DNA from: an uncultured Pelagibacteraceae bacterium | GTDB taxonomy: Bacteria > Pseudomonadota > Alphaproteobacteria > Pelagibacterales > Pelagibacteraceae | Length of the DNA stretch: 42,007 bases | NCBI GenBank assembly: GCA_902594255.1 | Contig: CACJLN010000009.1 | Span: 1 to 42,007, forward strand | Reading direction: 5' to 3' | Shown: in pieces, positions 28,446 to 36,076 of the stretch | Position numbering within the stretch: the stretch's first letter is position 1 | Layout: the number at the start of each line of letters is the position of its first letter | The notes under the pieces: generated by a model | Database searches by the model: none | What the model was told of the DNA's origin: nothing | Seen by the model: only the letters and a program-made list of their open reading frames with translations | Translations under genes and position numbers: made by a program

Positions 28446-29388
28446 AGTTGCAATATTAGATGATTATCAAAATGTATCTCAACAATTTGTAGATATTGAA
28501 AAGCTATCAGGAAAATACGAGTTTAAAATTTTTAGTGAGGCCTTTGCAGATGAGGCTGATGCTATAGAGCAATTATCAGATTTTGAAGCATTATTAATTA
28601 TGAGAGAAAGAACACCGATTACTAAAAATTTAATTGATAATTTAACAAAATTAAAATTTGTCATTACCAGTGGTTTAAGAAATAGATCAATAGATTTAGA
28701 AACTGCAAAAAAGAGGAAAATAATTGTTTGTGGTACTGAGATGAATATAAATTCAACACCTGAGCTTACTTGGTCATTAATTTTGGGTTTGGCAAGAAAT
28801 TTTAAAGAGGAAATTGATAATATGTACCAAGGTTACTGGCAAACAACCCTGGGTGTTGAACTTAAAGGAAAAATTCTTGGCCTCATTGGCCTTGGAAGAG
28901 TAGGCACAGAAGTTGCAAAAATCGGTAAAGCTTTTGGTATGGAAGTAATGGCTTGGAGTGAAAATCTCAATTTAGATAAATGCAAAGAATTAAATGTTCT
29001 TCCATGTAGCAAAGATGATTTAATTAAAAACTCTGATTTTTTATCTATCCATGTACAAGGTGGAGAGAGATATAAAAATTGTATTACGATTAAAGAATTA
29101 GATAAAATGAAAAAAACTGCTTTTTTAATAAATACCTCCAGGGGCCCAATCGTTAATGAGGATGATTTGATCGTTGCCTTATCAACTAATGAAATAGCTG
29201 GTGCAGGTTTAGATGTTTATGAAAAAGAACCATTACCAGAGAATAATAAATTAAGATTTTTACCGAATGCATTACTCACACCACACATTGGATATGTGAC
29301 TGCAGAAAATTACAGTATTTTTTATACACAAATGATTGAAGCTTTAGAGGCTTGTGTAAACGGTAAACCAATCCGTGTAATAGAGTAA
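28438..29388 (+). CDS. D-isomer-specific 2-hydroxyacid dehydrogenase family protein
   Basis: This NAD-dependent dehydrogenase interconverts 2-hydroxy and 2-oxo acids. The nucleotide-binding fold is GLIGLGRVGTEVAKIGKAFG (about residues 147-166). The catalytic Arg is in NTSRGPIVNED, the Glu in GLDVYEKEPLP and the His in LTPHIGYVT, all in place. At 316 aa it is standard. The N-terminal domain (AILDDYQNV, SDFEALLIMRERTPIT) is typical of the SerA/FDH-like subgroup often annotated as phosphoglycerate-dehydrogenase-like, though it lacks SerA's C-terminal regulatory domains. In this context it could reduce the keto acid released by the DadA-like enzyme; that is inference. Confidence 0.88.
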   Translation: MLKVAILDDYQNVSQQFVDIEKLSGKYEFKIFSEAFADEADAIEQLSDFEALLIMRERTPITKNLIDNLTKLKFVITSGLRNRSIDLETAKKRKIIVCGTEMNINSTPELTWSLILGLARNFKEEIDNMYQGYWQTTLGVELKGKILGLIGLGRVGTEVAKIGKAFGMEVMAWSENLNLDKCKELNVLPCSKDDLIKNSDFLSIHVQGGERYKNCITIKELDKMKKTAFLINTSRGPIVNEDDLIVALSTNEIAGAGLDVYEKEPLPENNKLRFLPNALLTPHIGYVTAENYSIFYTQMIEALEACVNGKPIRVIE

Positions 29389-29389
29389 A

Positions 29390-30295
29390 ATGGATCTTCC
29401 GGTTGTCAATCATGAAGATTATTTTGCTAAGATAGGTGATGATCATAAATTTCCAATTAATAAGTTTGGTGAACTAGCAAATTATTTGATTAAAAATAAA
29501 ATAGTTAAAAAATTTCATAAACCCTATCCATGCTCTGATGAAACATTAAAAAGAGCTCATTCAGAAAAATATATTAAAGATATAAAGAACAAAACATTAG
29601 ATGAAAGTGGTGTAAAAAAAATTGGCTTTCCACTAGTTGATAGCGTTGTCCAAAGATCTCTAGTTGCAACAGGGGGAACAGTTTTAGCCGCAAAACTTGC
29701 GATCAGTAATCGTTTGGCTTGTAATACTGCTGGCGGCAGCCATCATGCAACTTTTGATAGCGGTGCTGGATATTGTGTTTTTAATGATGTGGCCGTTGCT
29801 GCTCAATATTTACTAGATAGAGGTTTAGCAAAAAAAATATTAATTGTAGATCTAGATGTTCATCAAGGAAATGGTAATTCGGATATATTTAAAAATAATA
29901 AAAGCGTATTTACATTTAGCATGCACTCAAAATCTAATTATCCTGCAAAAAAATCTATTAGTGATCTTGATGTTGAGCTTGAGGATAATATTGAAGACTT
30001 AGAATATACAAATTCACTTAAAGGTTGTTTGGATCAGCTTAATAAAGAAAAATTTGATTTTGTCTTTTACATTGCTGGGGTTGATGTTCACTTTAATGAT
30101 CGTTTAGGTAAATTAAAAATTTCAGATGAAGGTATTAAAACTAGAGATGAAATTGTTATAGAAAATTTTTTTTCAAAAAATATTCCTCTGTGTGGTGTTT
30201 TAGGAGGTGGATATAATAAAGATTTTAACAAACTTGTTGAGCTACACTCTTATTTACATCAAGTGTGTGCTGAATTAATATCAACGCATGGATAA
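29390..30295 (+). CDS. Histone-deacetylase-family Zn hydrolase, HDAC11 (class IV)-like
   Basis: This is a zinc amidohydrolase of the arginase/deacetylase fold. The active-site His pair is His118-His119 in GGSHHATFDSGAGYCVFND. Zinc ligands are Asp156 and His158 in VDLDVHQGNGNSDIF and Asp232 in AGVDVHFNDRLG, and the transition-state Tyr275 is in GGGYN. All are present, so it should be active. The DRLGKLKISDEGIKTRDE stretch resembles class IV HDAC11-like proteins more than acetylpolyamine amidohydrolases. At 301 aa it is a single-domain enzyme. Possible substrates are acyl-lysine or small N-acyl amines; nothing in the sequence decides this. It lies in a chain of nearly overlapping genes. Confidence 0.88.
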   Translation: MDLPVVNHEDYFAKIGDDHKFPINKFGELANYLIKNKIVKKFHKPYPCSDETLKRAHSEKYIKDIKNKTLDESGVKKIGFPLVDSVVQRSLVATGGTVLAAKLAISNRLACNTAGGSHHATFDSGAGYCVFNDVAVAAQYLLDRGLAKKILIVDLDVHQGNGNSDIFKNNKSVFTFSMHSKSNYPAKKSISDLDVELEDNIEDLEYTNSLKGCLDQLNKEKFDFVFYIAGVDVHFNDRLGKLKISDEGIKTRDEIVIENFFSKNIPLCGVLGGGYNKDFNKLVELHSYLHQVCAELISTHG

Positions 30296-30662
30296 AAAAA
30301 ACCCTTACCTTTCTCCAGTACAAAAACTAGTTATGTTTGAAGATGGCACAGAGCCTCCAGGTTCTAGTGAATTAAATAATGAGAAACGTAAAGGCAGTTA
30401 TCACTGTGCCAACTGTGGAGTTAAATTATTTGATTCTCAATCAAAGTATGAAAGTGGATCAGGTTGGCCATCTTTTTACCAATCACTACCTGATGTTTTT
30501 GAGACTAAAACAGATCATTTGATTGGGTATGCTAGAACAGAATATCATTGTAAGAGTTGTAAAGCCCATCACGGACACATTTTTGATGATGGACCAAAGC
30601 CAACTGGTAAAAGATATTGTAATAATGGAGTTTGTTTAGTTTTCAAAGAATCAAATGAGTAA
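30288..30662 (+). CDS. msrB: Peptide methionine-R-sulfoxide reductase
   Basis: MsrB reduces the R form of methionine sulfoxide in proteins. The 124-aa protein has the zinc-binding pairs CANC (residues 40-43) and CKSC (about 88-91), the GSGWPSFYQ motif, AHHGHIFDDGPKPTG, and RYCNNGVCLVF with the catalytic Cys after RY. It overlaps the deacetylase gene and the next gene by 8 nt each, so it is translated within the operon. There is no signal peptide, implying a cytoplasmic enzyme. Confidence 0.95.
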   Translation: MDKKNPYLSPVQKLVMFEDGTEPPGSSELNNEKRKGSYHCANCGVKLFDSQSKYESGSGWPSFYQSLPDVFETKTDHLIGYARTEYHCKSCKAHHGHIFDDGPKPTGKRYCNNGVCLVFKESNE

Positions 30663-30999
30663 GATAAAGATAGTCTTTTTTTTAGCTTTAGCCTTTATTG
30701 CATATAAAGGATTTGTTGCCTTTAAGAATTTTGAAATAGGTGTTGATGATAGAGTGGCACAATTAGAGGAACTCGCAGATTATGAGAAAGAAGACGAGGT
30801 AATAGGTTTGATGATGTATTTAGGCGATCCACCAGAATTAAAAGAGCATTTACTAACAAAAAATAGATCTAAGTGTTTAGAAATGAAACAAATAGCTGAG
30901 GAAACTTCCTTTGCCTATTACGAATGTGCAAGAGTTAATGCAGTTATTAGAGGTGGGAAAATTTTGAGTATCATTAATGAAATTGAGGTTATCAATTGA
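30655..30999 (+). CDS. Small membrane-anchored hypothetical protein
   Basis: This 114-residue protein is not recognised. It begins with an uncleaved-looking signal anchor (IKIVFFLALAFIAYKGFVAF, about residues 4-23) and continues as an acidic soluble domain, presumably periplasmic. Two cysteines lie in a spaced pair (KCLEMKQIAEETSFAYYECA) and might form a disulfide. It overlaps msrB by 8 nt and the next gene by 4 nt, so it belongs to the same transcript. Similar cysteine-containing small proteins occur in marine bacteria and phage, but I cannot name a family. Confidence 0.7.
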   Translation: MSKIKIVFFLALAFIAYKGFVAFKNFEIGVDDRVAQLEELADYEKEDEVIGLMMYLGDPPELKEHLLTKNRSKCLEMKQIAEETSFAYYECARVNAVIRGGKILSIINEIEVIN

Positions 31000-31337
31000 T
31001 AATAAAATATATTACGTTCTTAACAGGAATTGTTTGGTCATATTCAATAATAAAAACACAATCAGTTTTTGATAAAAAAGCTGGATTAATCTTTAAATTA
31101 TTTATATCAAAAGTTTCTTGGCTTACATTAATTGCAGCTTGTTATTTTGGTTATAAAAATTTTTCAATCGGGTCTACAGTAATTGGGATAGTTTCTGGGG
31201 TATTACTGGTTCACATAGGTTTTTATTTTTTAAGGAAATTTCTAATTTCAAAATTTAGCGAAAAAAATCTTTTATTATTTAAAACTCTTGTTGAGTATTC
31301 TTTAATTGCCTGGGTGATTTATTATATCTTTTTTTAA
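30996..31337 (+). CDS. Hypothetical integral membrane protein
   Basis: This 113-aa protein has about three or four hydrophobic helices (including IIKYITFLTGIVW, LTLIAACYFGYKNF, GSTVIGIVSGVLLVHIGFYF and SLIAWVIYYIFF). The start appears to be TTG in a TTGA overlap with the previous stop, which is typical of translational coupling. It ends the operon; its TAA is immediately adjacent to the stop of the converging autotransporter gene, with no spacer. Family not recognised. Confidence 0.65.
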   Translation: MIIKYITFLTGIVWSYSIIKTQSVFDKKAGLIFKLFISKVSWLTLIAACYFGYKNFSIGSTVIGIVSGVLLVHIGFYFLRKFLISKFSEKNLLLFKTLVEYSLIAWVIYYIFF

Positions 31338-33566
31338 TTAAAACTTACGTCTTAAATTAAATGATGCCTCTTCGTAATCGTCAGGTCTCATTAAATGATT
31401 TGTTAATTTAAAATCAATCAGGAAATCATTGATGTTTTTACTAATAACATAATTTGATTTTGTATTGTCGATGCTATCAAGTTGTATAGAATAATTTGTG
31501 TTTTTATTTGGTAAATAGCCAATTGCAATATGTAAATTATCTGTATGTCCATAATCAATGGCTTGGTCTCTTTCGTAGATTATAAAAATGCTATAATTTT
31601 CAGGAAAAACGATATCGATACCTAATTCACCAGTAATGTTATGTAAAGCTCCTACATGTAAGGTATCGTTAAAAGCACTTGATCCTTCTTTATATTTATA
31701 TTTAAAATCGGATGATCGATCTATATCAGCCCGATACTCAATTTTTCCATGGCGTTTTATGGTATACTTATCGTTTGATACATCTTCTACTGCTGAAAGA
31801 GATGCTCTAAGATTTTTGGTTCTAATATGTTGTTTTTCAACAATAATTCCACCAACACCGATTTCTTCATAGTCATCAAGTAAAGTGTGACCGATATCAA
31901 ATCGTCCAGATGGAATTAATGTAAATTTATCTCCCTTTATTTCATCTTTAATTCTTATTGTTCCAAATATTTGTTTACCTTTTCGATTAGCAGTCAATTC
32001 TTTACTATCTAATACCGTCAGTATATCAGAGCGAATTTTGCCAATACCAATAATGGTATCAACAAATTTTTTATCATCCTTCATGGGAGATGTACTGTAA
32101 TAAGTGAGGTTATAAGTATCAGCATCAACGTTACTACCCTTATTGCCAACATCAACATTATTTCTTCCAACACTAAATGCTAAACCTCTTAGGGCTTTAT
32201 CGTCTATAAATCTATCAGCTCCAACTGTTATTCTGTTGGTGTTAATTTCTTTAGTAGAGGAAATACGAGTATCTCCTACTCGGCCAATAGCAATACTTCC
32301 CTCGCTCCAATAAAATACATCTCTTTTCTCATCTTTATCTTTTGCTTTCTTTTTCACAGCAGAAGTTCGGATAACTTCAGTTAAAGAAGCTAATCTTTGA
32401 TTATTAAAATTAAAGTCTATATTTAAATTAGTTAAATTTTGTTTATCTTTATTTCTTCTAATCCACTTCAATCTATTCAAAGCGGTATCGGTTGATTGAT
32501 CAATCGCTCTTTTTGCAATTTCTATTTGAGCTATCGCTATACCTGCTCTGTCTTTATTTTCTGTAATTGGAGGACATTTGCCAGCAATTATATTAAAAGG
32601 ACAAACTAAGTCATATTCTACAATACCTCGATTAGCAGCATCATTATCACGACCAACAAACATTTTTAACCCACTGGTACTAAACGTGATCCCTGATGGT
32701 TGACCATTAGTAGACTCTATTGAAACGGAACCATCTATGGTGAATGAAGATGTGGAATATGCCACATCAAGAGTAAATTGAGATACATCTACACTGCCAG
32801 ATTGATGATCAACAGTCCAAAGTCTTTTTCCATCAGGGCTTAGTTTGATTCCTTTAGGATTTTCTGTTTGATCTCCTATATCTATTCCAGCATTTGTAAC
32901 AAGTGATATATCACTACTTAAATCAAATGCAGTTGCAAGTTCGTACTCTAATAATCTTGTGTCAGCGGTGGTTTGACCATGGTAAACTACGAATAATTTT
33001 TTTCCATCACCACTTATGTCAAAACCTCTTATATAGTTTTTATTTTTTGCTGATGCTCTAGGTCCCGCGTTACTACCATTTTGTAGGGCAGTGGTATCAA
33101 GGCCAGTTGTTTGATTTGCAAAAGAGCATGTTGAGATGTCGAAAGGTGAAGTTAAATCAAATCTAAATACTAAATCGGCGTCGTCATCGGGGCTAGACCT
33201 GCCTGTTGCAACAAACATCATCATTCCATCTTTTGAGAATTTTAAACCAAAGACCCTATTTACTGGACCAGTAGTGGTGTTACCAGAATTTAATATGCAG
33301 CTTTCACCATCACCAGCATAACTACTGGTAGAAAGATCAAATGGTGTAGATAAATTAAATTCACTTACTTTAGAGTAATCTCCAGAAAGTTTAAATGCAG
33401 ATAGCACAAACATTTTAGTTCCGTCAGGATTAAAATGAACTCCACCAGGAAAATTAGTTTGGGTTTGAGTAACTGTGCTCTGTACAAAAGTAACCATATC
33501 TGCAAATGAATTTGAGATTGGCAGTGATAGGAAAAATATAACCAGAATTCTTTTGAGTATAGACAT
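31338..33566 (-). CDS. Autotransporter-like outer membrane protein with repeat passenger (copy A)
   Basis: The 742-residue protein has a Sec signal peptide (ILVIFFLSLPISNSFA, cleaved near residue 22). A passenger contains at least five degenerate blade-like repeats: FNPDGTKMFVLS, FSKDGMMMFVAT, ISGDGKKLFVVY, LSPDGKRLWTVD and FSTSGLKMFVGR. Each is followed by a 'sequence-LSTPFDLST'-type strand (about residues 40-330), suggesting a beta-propeller. A conserved linker with CPFNIIAGKC (probable disulfide) and a helical segment follow. The last 330 residues look like an autotransporter beta-barrel (YWSEGSIAIGRVG, LRGLAFSVGRNNVDVG) ending in Phe (SFNLRRKF), the outer-membrane insertion signature. It is a paralogue of the gene at 33642. 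Passenger function unknown; surface sensing or adhesion is a guess. Confidence 0.8.
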   Translation of the reverse strand: MSILKRILVIFFLSLPISNSFADMVTFVQSTVTQTQTNFPGGVHFNPDGTKMFVLSAFKLSGDYSKVSEFNLSTPFDLSTSSYAGDGESCILNSGNTTTGPVNRVFGLKFSKDGMMMFVATGRSSPDDDADLVFRFDLTSPFDISTCSFANQTTGLDTTALQNGSNAGPRASAKNKNYIRGFDISGDGKKLFVVYHGQTTADTRLLEYELATAFDLSSDISLVTNAGIDIGDQTENPKGIKLSPDGKRLWTVDHQSGSVDVSQFTLDVAYSTSSFTIDGSVSIESTNGQPSGITFSTSGLKMFVGRDNDAANRGIVEYDLVCPFNIIAGKCPPITENKDRAGIAIAQIEIAKRAIDQSTDTALNRLKWIRRNKDKQNLTNLNIDFNFNNQRLASLTEVIRTSAVKKKAKDKDEKRDVFYWSEGSIAIGRVGDTRISSTKEINTNRITVGADRFIDDKALRGLAFSVGRNNVDVGNKGSNVDADTYNLTYYSTSPMKDDKKFVDTIIGIGKIRSDILTVLDSKELTANRKGKQIFGTIRIKDEIKGDKFTLIPSGRFDIGHTLLDDYEEIGVGGIIVEKQHIRTKNLRASLSAVEDVSNDKYTIKRHGKIEYRADIDRSSDFKYKYKEGSSAFNDTLHVGALHNITGELGIDIVFPENYSIFIIYERDQAIDYGHTDNLHIAIGYLPNKNTNYSIQLDSIDNTKSNYVISKNINDFLIDFKLTNHLMRPDDYEEASFNLRRKF

Positions 33567-33641
33567 TATAATATAGTACCGTTAAATTTTAATCGGTGAA
33601 ATATAACTAAAATTGATGATAATTAAAAACTTTAATTTTTA

Positions 33642-35969
33642 CTAGAATTTACGTCTTAAATTAAAGGAAGCTTCCTCGTATTCCTCTGGTCTCATCAAAT
33701 GACTTGTTAATTTAAAGTCTATAAGGAAATCATTGATATTTTTACTAATGACATAATTTGTTTTGGTGTCATCAGTGCCATCTAGAAAGATAGAATAATT
33801 TGTTTTCTTGTTTGGTAAATAGCCAATAGCAATATGTAAGTTATCTGTATGACCAACGCCTAGGGCTTGATTACGTTCATATATTAGAAAAATACTAAAA
33901 TTTTCTGGTAAAATTATATCAACTCCTATCTCACCATTTAAGTTGTGTAGTGCTCCCGAATATAATTTGTCATTAAATTTTGTGCCACCATCGCTAACAT
34001 AATTGTATTTAAAATCAGATGAACGCTCGATATCTGCAACATACTCTATTTTACCATGTCTTTTAAAAGTGTATTGATTATTAGATAAATTTTCAACTGC
34101 CGCTAATTCTGCTCTAATTTTTCTTGTTCTTATGTGTTGTTCATCAACAGCAATTGCTCCTTGACCAGTCTCTTCATAACTTCCTAACATAGTATGACCA
34201 ATATCAAATCTTCCAGATGGGATAAAAGTAAAATTATTTTTTTCAATTTCATCTTTAATTCTAATGGTTCCATACAATTGATAACCCGATCTATCTGCCG
34301 TTAGTTTTTTACCATCAAGAACAGTTAATAAGTCTGAATTTAATTTACCAAAACCAAAAATTTTATCTAAAAATTTGGTATCATCTTTTATAGGAGTGGT
34401 ATCGTAATAAGTAATATTATAGGTATCAGTATCTAAGTTGCTACCCTTAGTACCAACATCAACATTATTTCTTCCAACACTAAATGCCAAACCTCTTAAT
34501 GCTTTATTGCTAATAAATTTATCAGCTCCAAATGTTATTCGATTAGTATCAATTTTTTTTGTTGAAGAAATACTAGTATCGCCAACTCTTCCTATTGCGA
34601 TACTACCCTCACTCCAATAAAACACATCGTGATCTTTTTTATTCCTTGCAGTCTTCTTATTGTTAGCTGATGTTTTAATAACTTCGGTTAAAGAGGCTAA
34701 TCTTTGATTGTTAAAATTAAAGTCAATATTTAAATTAGTTAAATTTTGTTTATCTTTATTTCTTCTAATCCACTTTAAACGGTTTAATGCAGAGTTTGTC
34801 GAATGATCAATATTTTTTTTTGCAATTTCTATCTGAGCTATGGCCACTCCAGTTCTATCTTTATTTTCAGTAATAGAAGGACATTTACCAGCTATAATAT
34901 TGAAAGGACAAACTAAATCATATTCTAAAACTTGATCTAATCCAGCATTAGGATTACCACTTCTATCTTTCGTAAGATACATTTTTAGTCCACTTGAATT
35001 AAACGCGATACCTCTTGGCTGCGAGTTATTGTATGATGCGTCGCTTAAGTCATAATTTCCGTCAATCACAAATGACGATGTATCATATGCATTAGTTAAA
35101 GAAATTTGAGTAACTCTCTTTGTGCCTCCAGGAGCATGACTAGTGACAAATAGTCTTTTTCCATTAGCACTAAATCTCATTGAGGCTGGGCCGTGTACAC
35201 CAGTAGATGTATCTTCACTTAATATAATTCCCGCACTCAGAACCAATGACATTGATGATGATGATAAGTCAAATGGAGTTGAAAGATTAAATTCATAAAT
35301 TCTTCCTCCTACATTATTACTTGCGACATTATCCATAAAAAGTAAAAATAATTTACTTCCATCTTCATTTATCTCTATACCTTCTAATCGATTTTTACTT
35401 AAATTACTCGTTCTTCCCGCATTACTTCCAAGTAAAAAGGCGTCACTATCTATGTCCGTAGTTGTGGAACTTCTTTGACAAGATGATATATCGTAAGGCG
35501 AAGTTAAACTAAGTACATATGCATGGTCATCGTCTGCATTAGCTTTTGCATTTCTAGTAACCGCTAACATTTTCATTCCGTCATTAGATATTTCTAGGTC
35601 GTATAATCTGTGATTAGTTAATTGTCCAACATCTCGATCAAATGTACATCTTTGACCGTCACCTGCATAAGTCGATGTTGAGATATCATAAGGAATAGAC
35701 AAATTGTATGTATTAATAATTAAAGGATCTATTTCTCCAGTACCGTCAAAATTTTGTGAAAAACTGACAAACATTTTTGTTCCATCAGGATTAAATTCAA
35801 TACCAGCTGCTATTCCCCAATCTGCATCATCTGAACCAGTTCCTCCTTTATCAGTCTCACCTACTTCGTTTACAGTTACCCTTTGGTTGAAAGTCACCAT
35901 CTCTGCAAATGAGCTAGAGATTTGAAATAAAAGGAAAAAAACAACAAGAATTTTTTTTAACAAATTCAT
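33642..35969 (-). CDS. Autotransporter-like outer membrane protein with repeat passenger (copy B)
   Basis: This 775-residue paralogue has the same design: signal peptide (ILVVFFLLFQISSSFA), a passenger with repeats FNPDGTKMFVSF, ISNDGMKMLAVT, INEDGSKLFLLF, FSANGKRLFVTS and FNSSGLKMYLTK, each followed by LSIPYDIST/LSTPFDLSS-type strands. The CPFNIIAGKC linker, a helical region and the autotransporter-type barrel (about 450-775) end in SFNLRRKF. The barrel and linker are far more similar to copy A than the passengers. A stretch of about 50 nt encoding the helical linker (around 34727 and 32425) is almost identical in DNA, so the pair is either a recent duplication or under gene conversion. The 75-nt gap to copy A allows cotranscription. 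It diverges from the GT-C genes. Confidence 0.8.
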   Translation of the reverse strand: MNLLKKILVVFFLLFQISSSFAEMVTFNQRVTVNEVGETDKGGTGSDDADWGIAAGIEFNPDGTKMFVSFSQNFDGTGEIDPLIINTYNLSIPYDISTSTYAGDGQRCTFDRDVGQLTNHRLYDLEISNDGMKMLAVTRNAKANADDDHAYVLSLTSPYDISSCQRSSTTTDIDSDAFLLGSNAGRTSNLSKNRLEGIEINEDGSKLFLLFMDNVASNNVGGRIYEFNLSTPFDLSSSSMSLVLSAGIILSEDTSTGVHGPASMRFSANGKRLFVTSHAPGGTKRVTQISLTNAYDTSSFVIDGNYDLSDASYNNSQPRGIAFNSSGLKMYLTKDRSGNPNAGLDQVLEYDLVCPFNIIAGKCPSITENKDRTGVAIAQIEIAKKNIDHSTNSALNRLKWIRRNKDKQNLTNLNIDFNFNNQRLASLTEVIKTSANNKKTARNKKDHDVFYWSEGSIAIGRVGDTSISSTKKIDTNRITFGADKFISNKALRGLAFSVGRNNVDVGTKGSNLDTDTYNITYYDTTPIKDDTKFLDKIFGFGKLNSDLLTVLDGKKLTADRSGYQLYGTIRIKDEIEKNNFTFIPSGRFDIGHTMLGSYEETGQGAIAVDEQHIRTRKIRAELAAVENLSNNQYTFKRHGKIEYVADIERSSDFKYNYVSDGGTKFNDKLYSGALHNLNGEIGVDIILPENFSIFLIYERNQALGVGHTDNLHIAIGYLPNKKTNYSIFLDGTDDTKTNYVISKNINDFLIDFKLTSHLMRPEEYEEASFNLRRKF

Positions 35970-35973
35970 CAGA

Positions 35974-36025
35974 TTCTATCAATTTTATGTAAAATTAGTC
36001 CATCTATACACTTAAATTGATAGAA
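35974..36025. repeat. Perfect 12-bp inverted repeat in divergent promoter region
   Basis: TTCTATCAATTT (35974-35985) is followed after 28 nt by its exact reverse complement AAATTGATAGAA (36014-36025). The repeat lies between the start of autotransporter copy B (minus) and the GT-C gene at 36077 (plus). The wide spacer argues against a terminator; two arms of a regulator-binding operator would fit. An exact 12-bp match at this distance is unlikely by chance, even in AT-rich DNA. Confidence 0.6.
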
Positions 36026-36076
36026 AATTTAGCATGTTTTTTTGATAAATTAGTCCTAATTTATTTATATTTTACA

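Noticed and set aside
36017..36076. TTG start extending the GT87-like gene by 20 codons
   Set aside because: It falls within the inverted repeat, and the ATG at 36077 starts a normal membrane protein.
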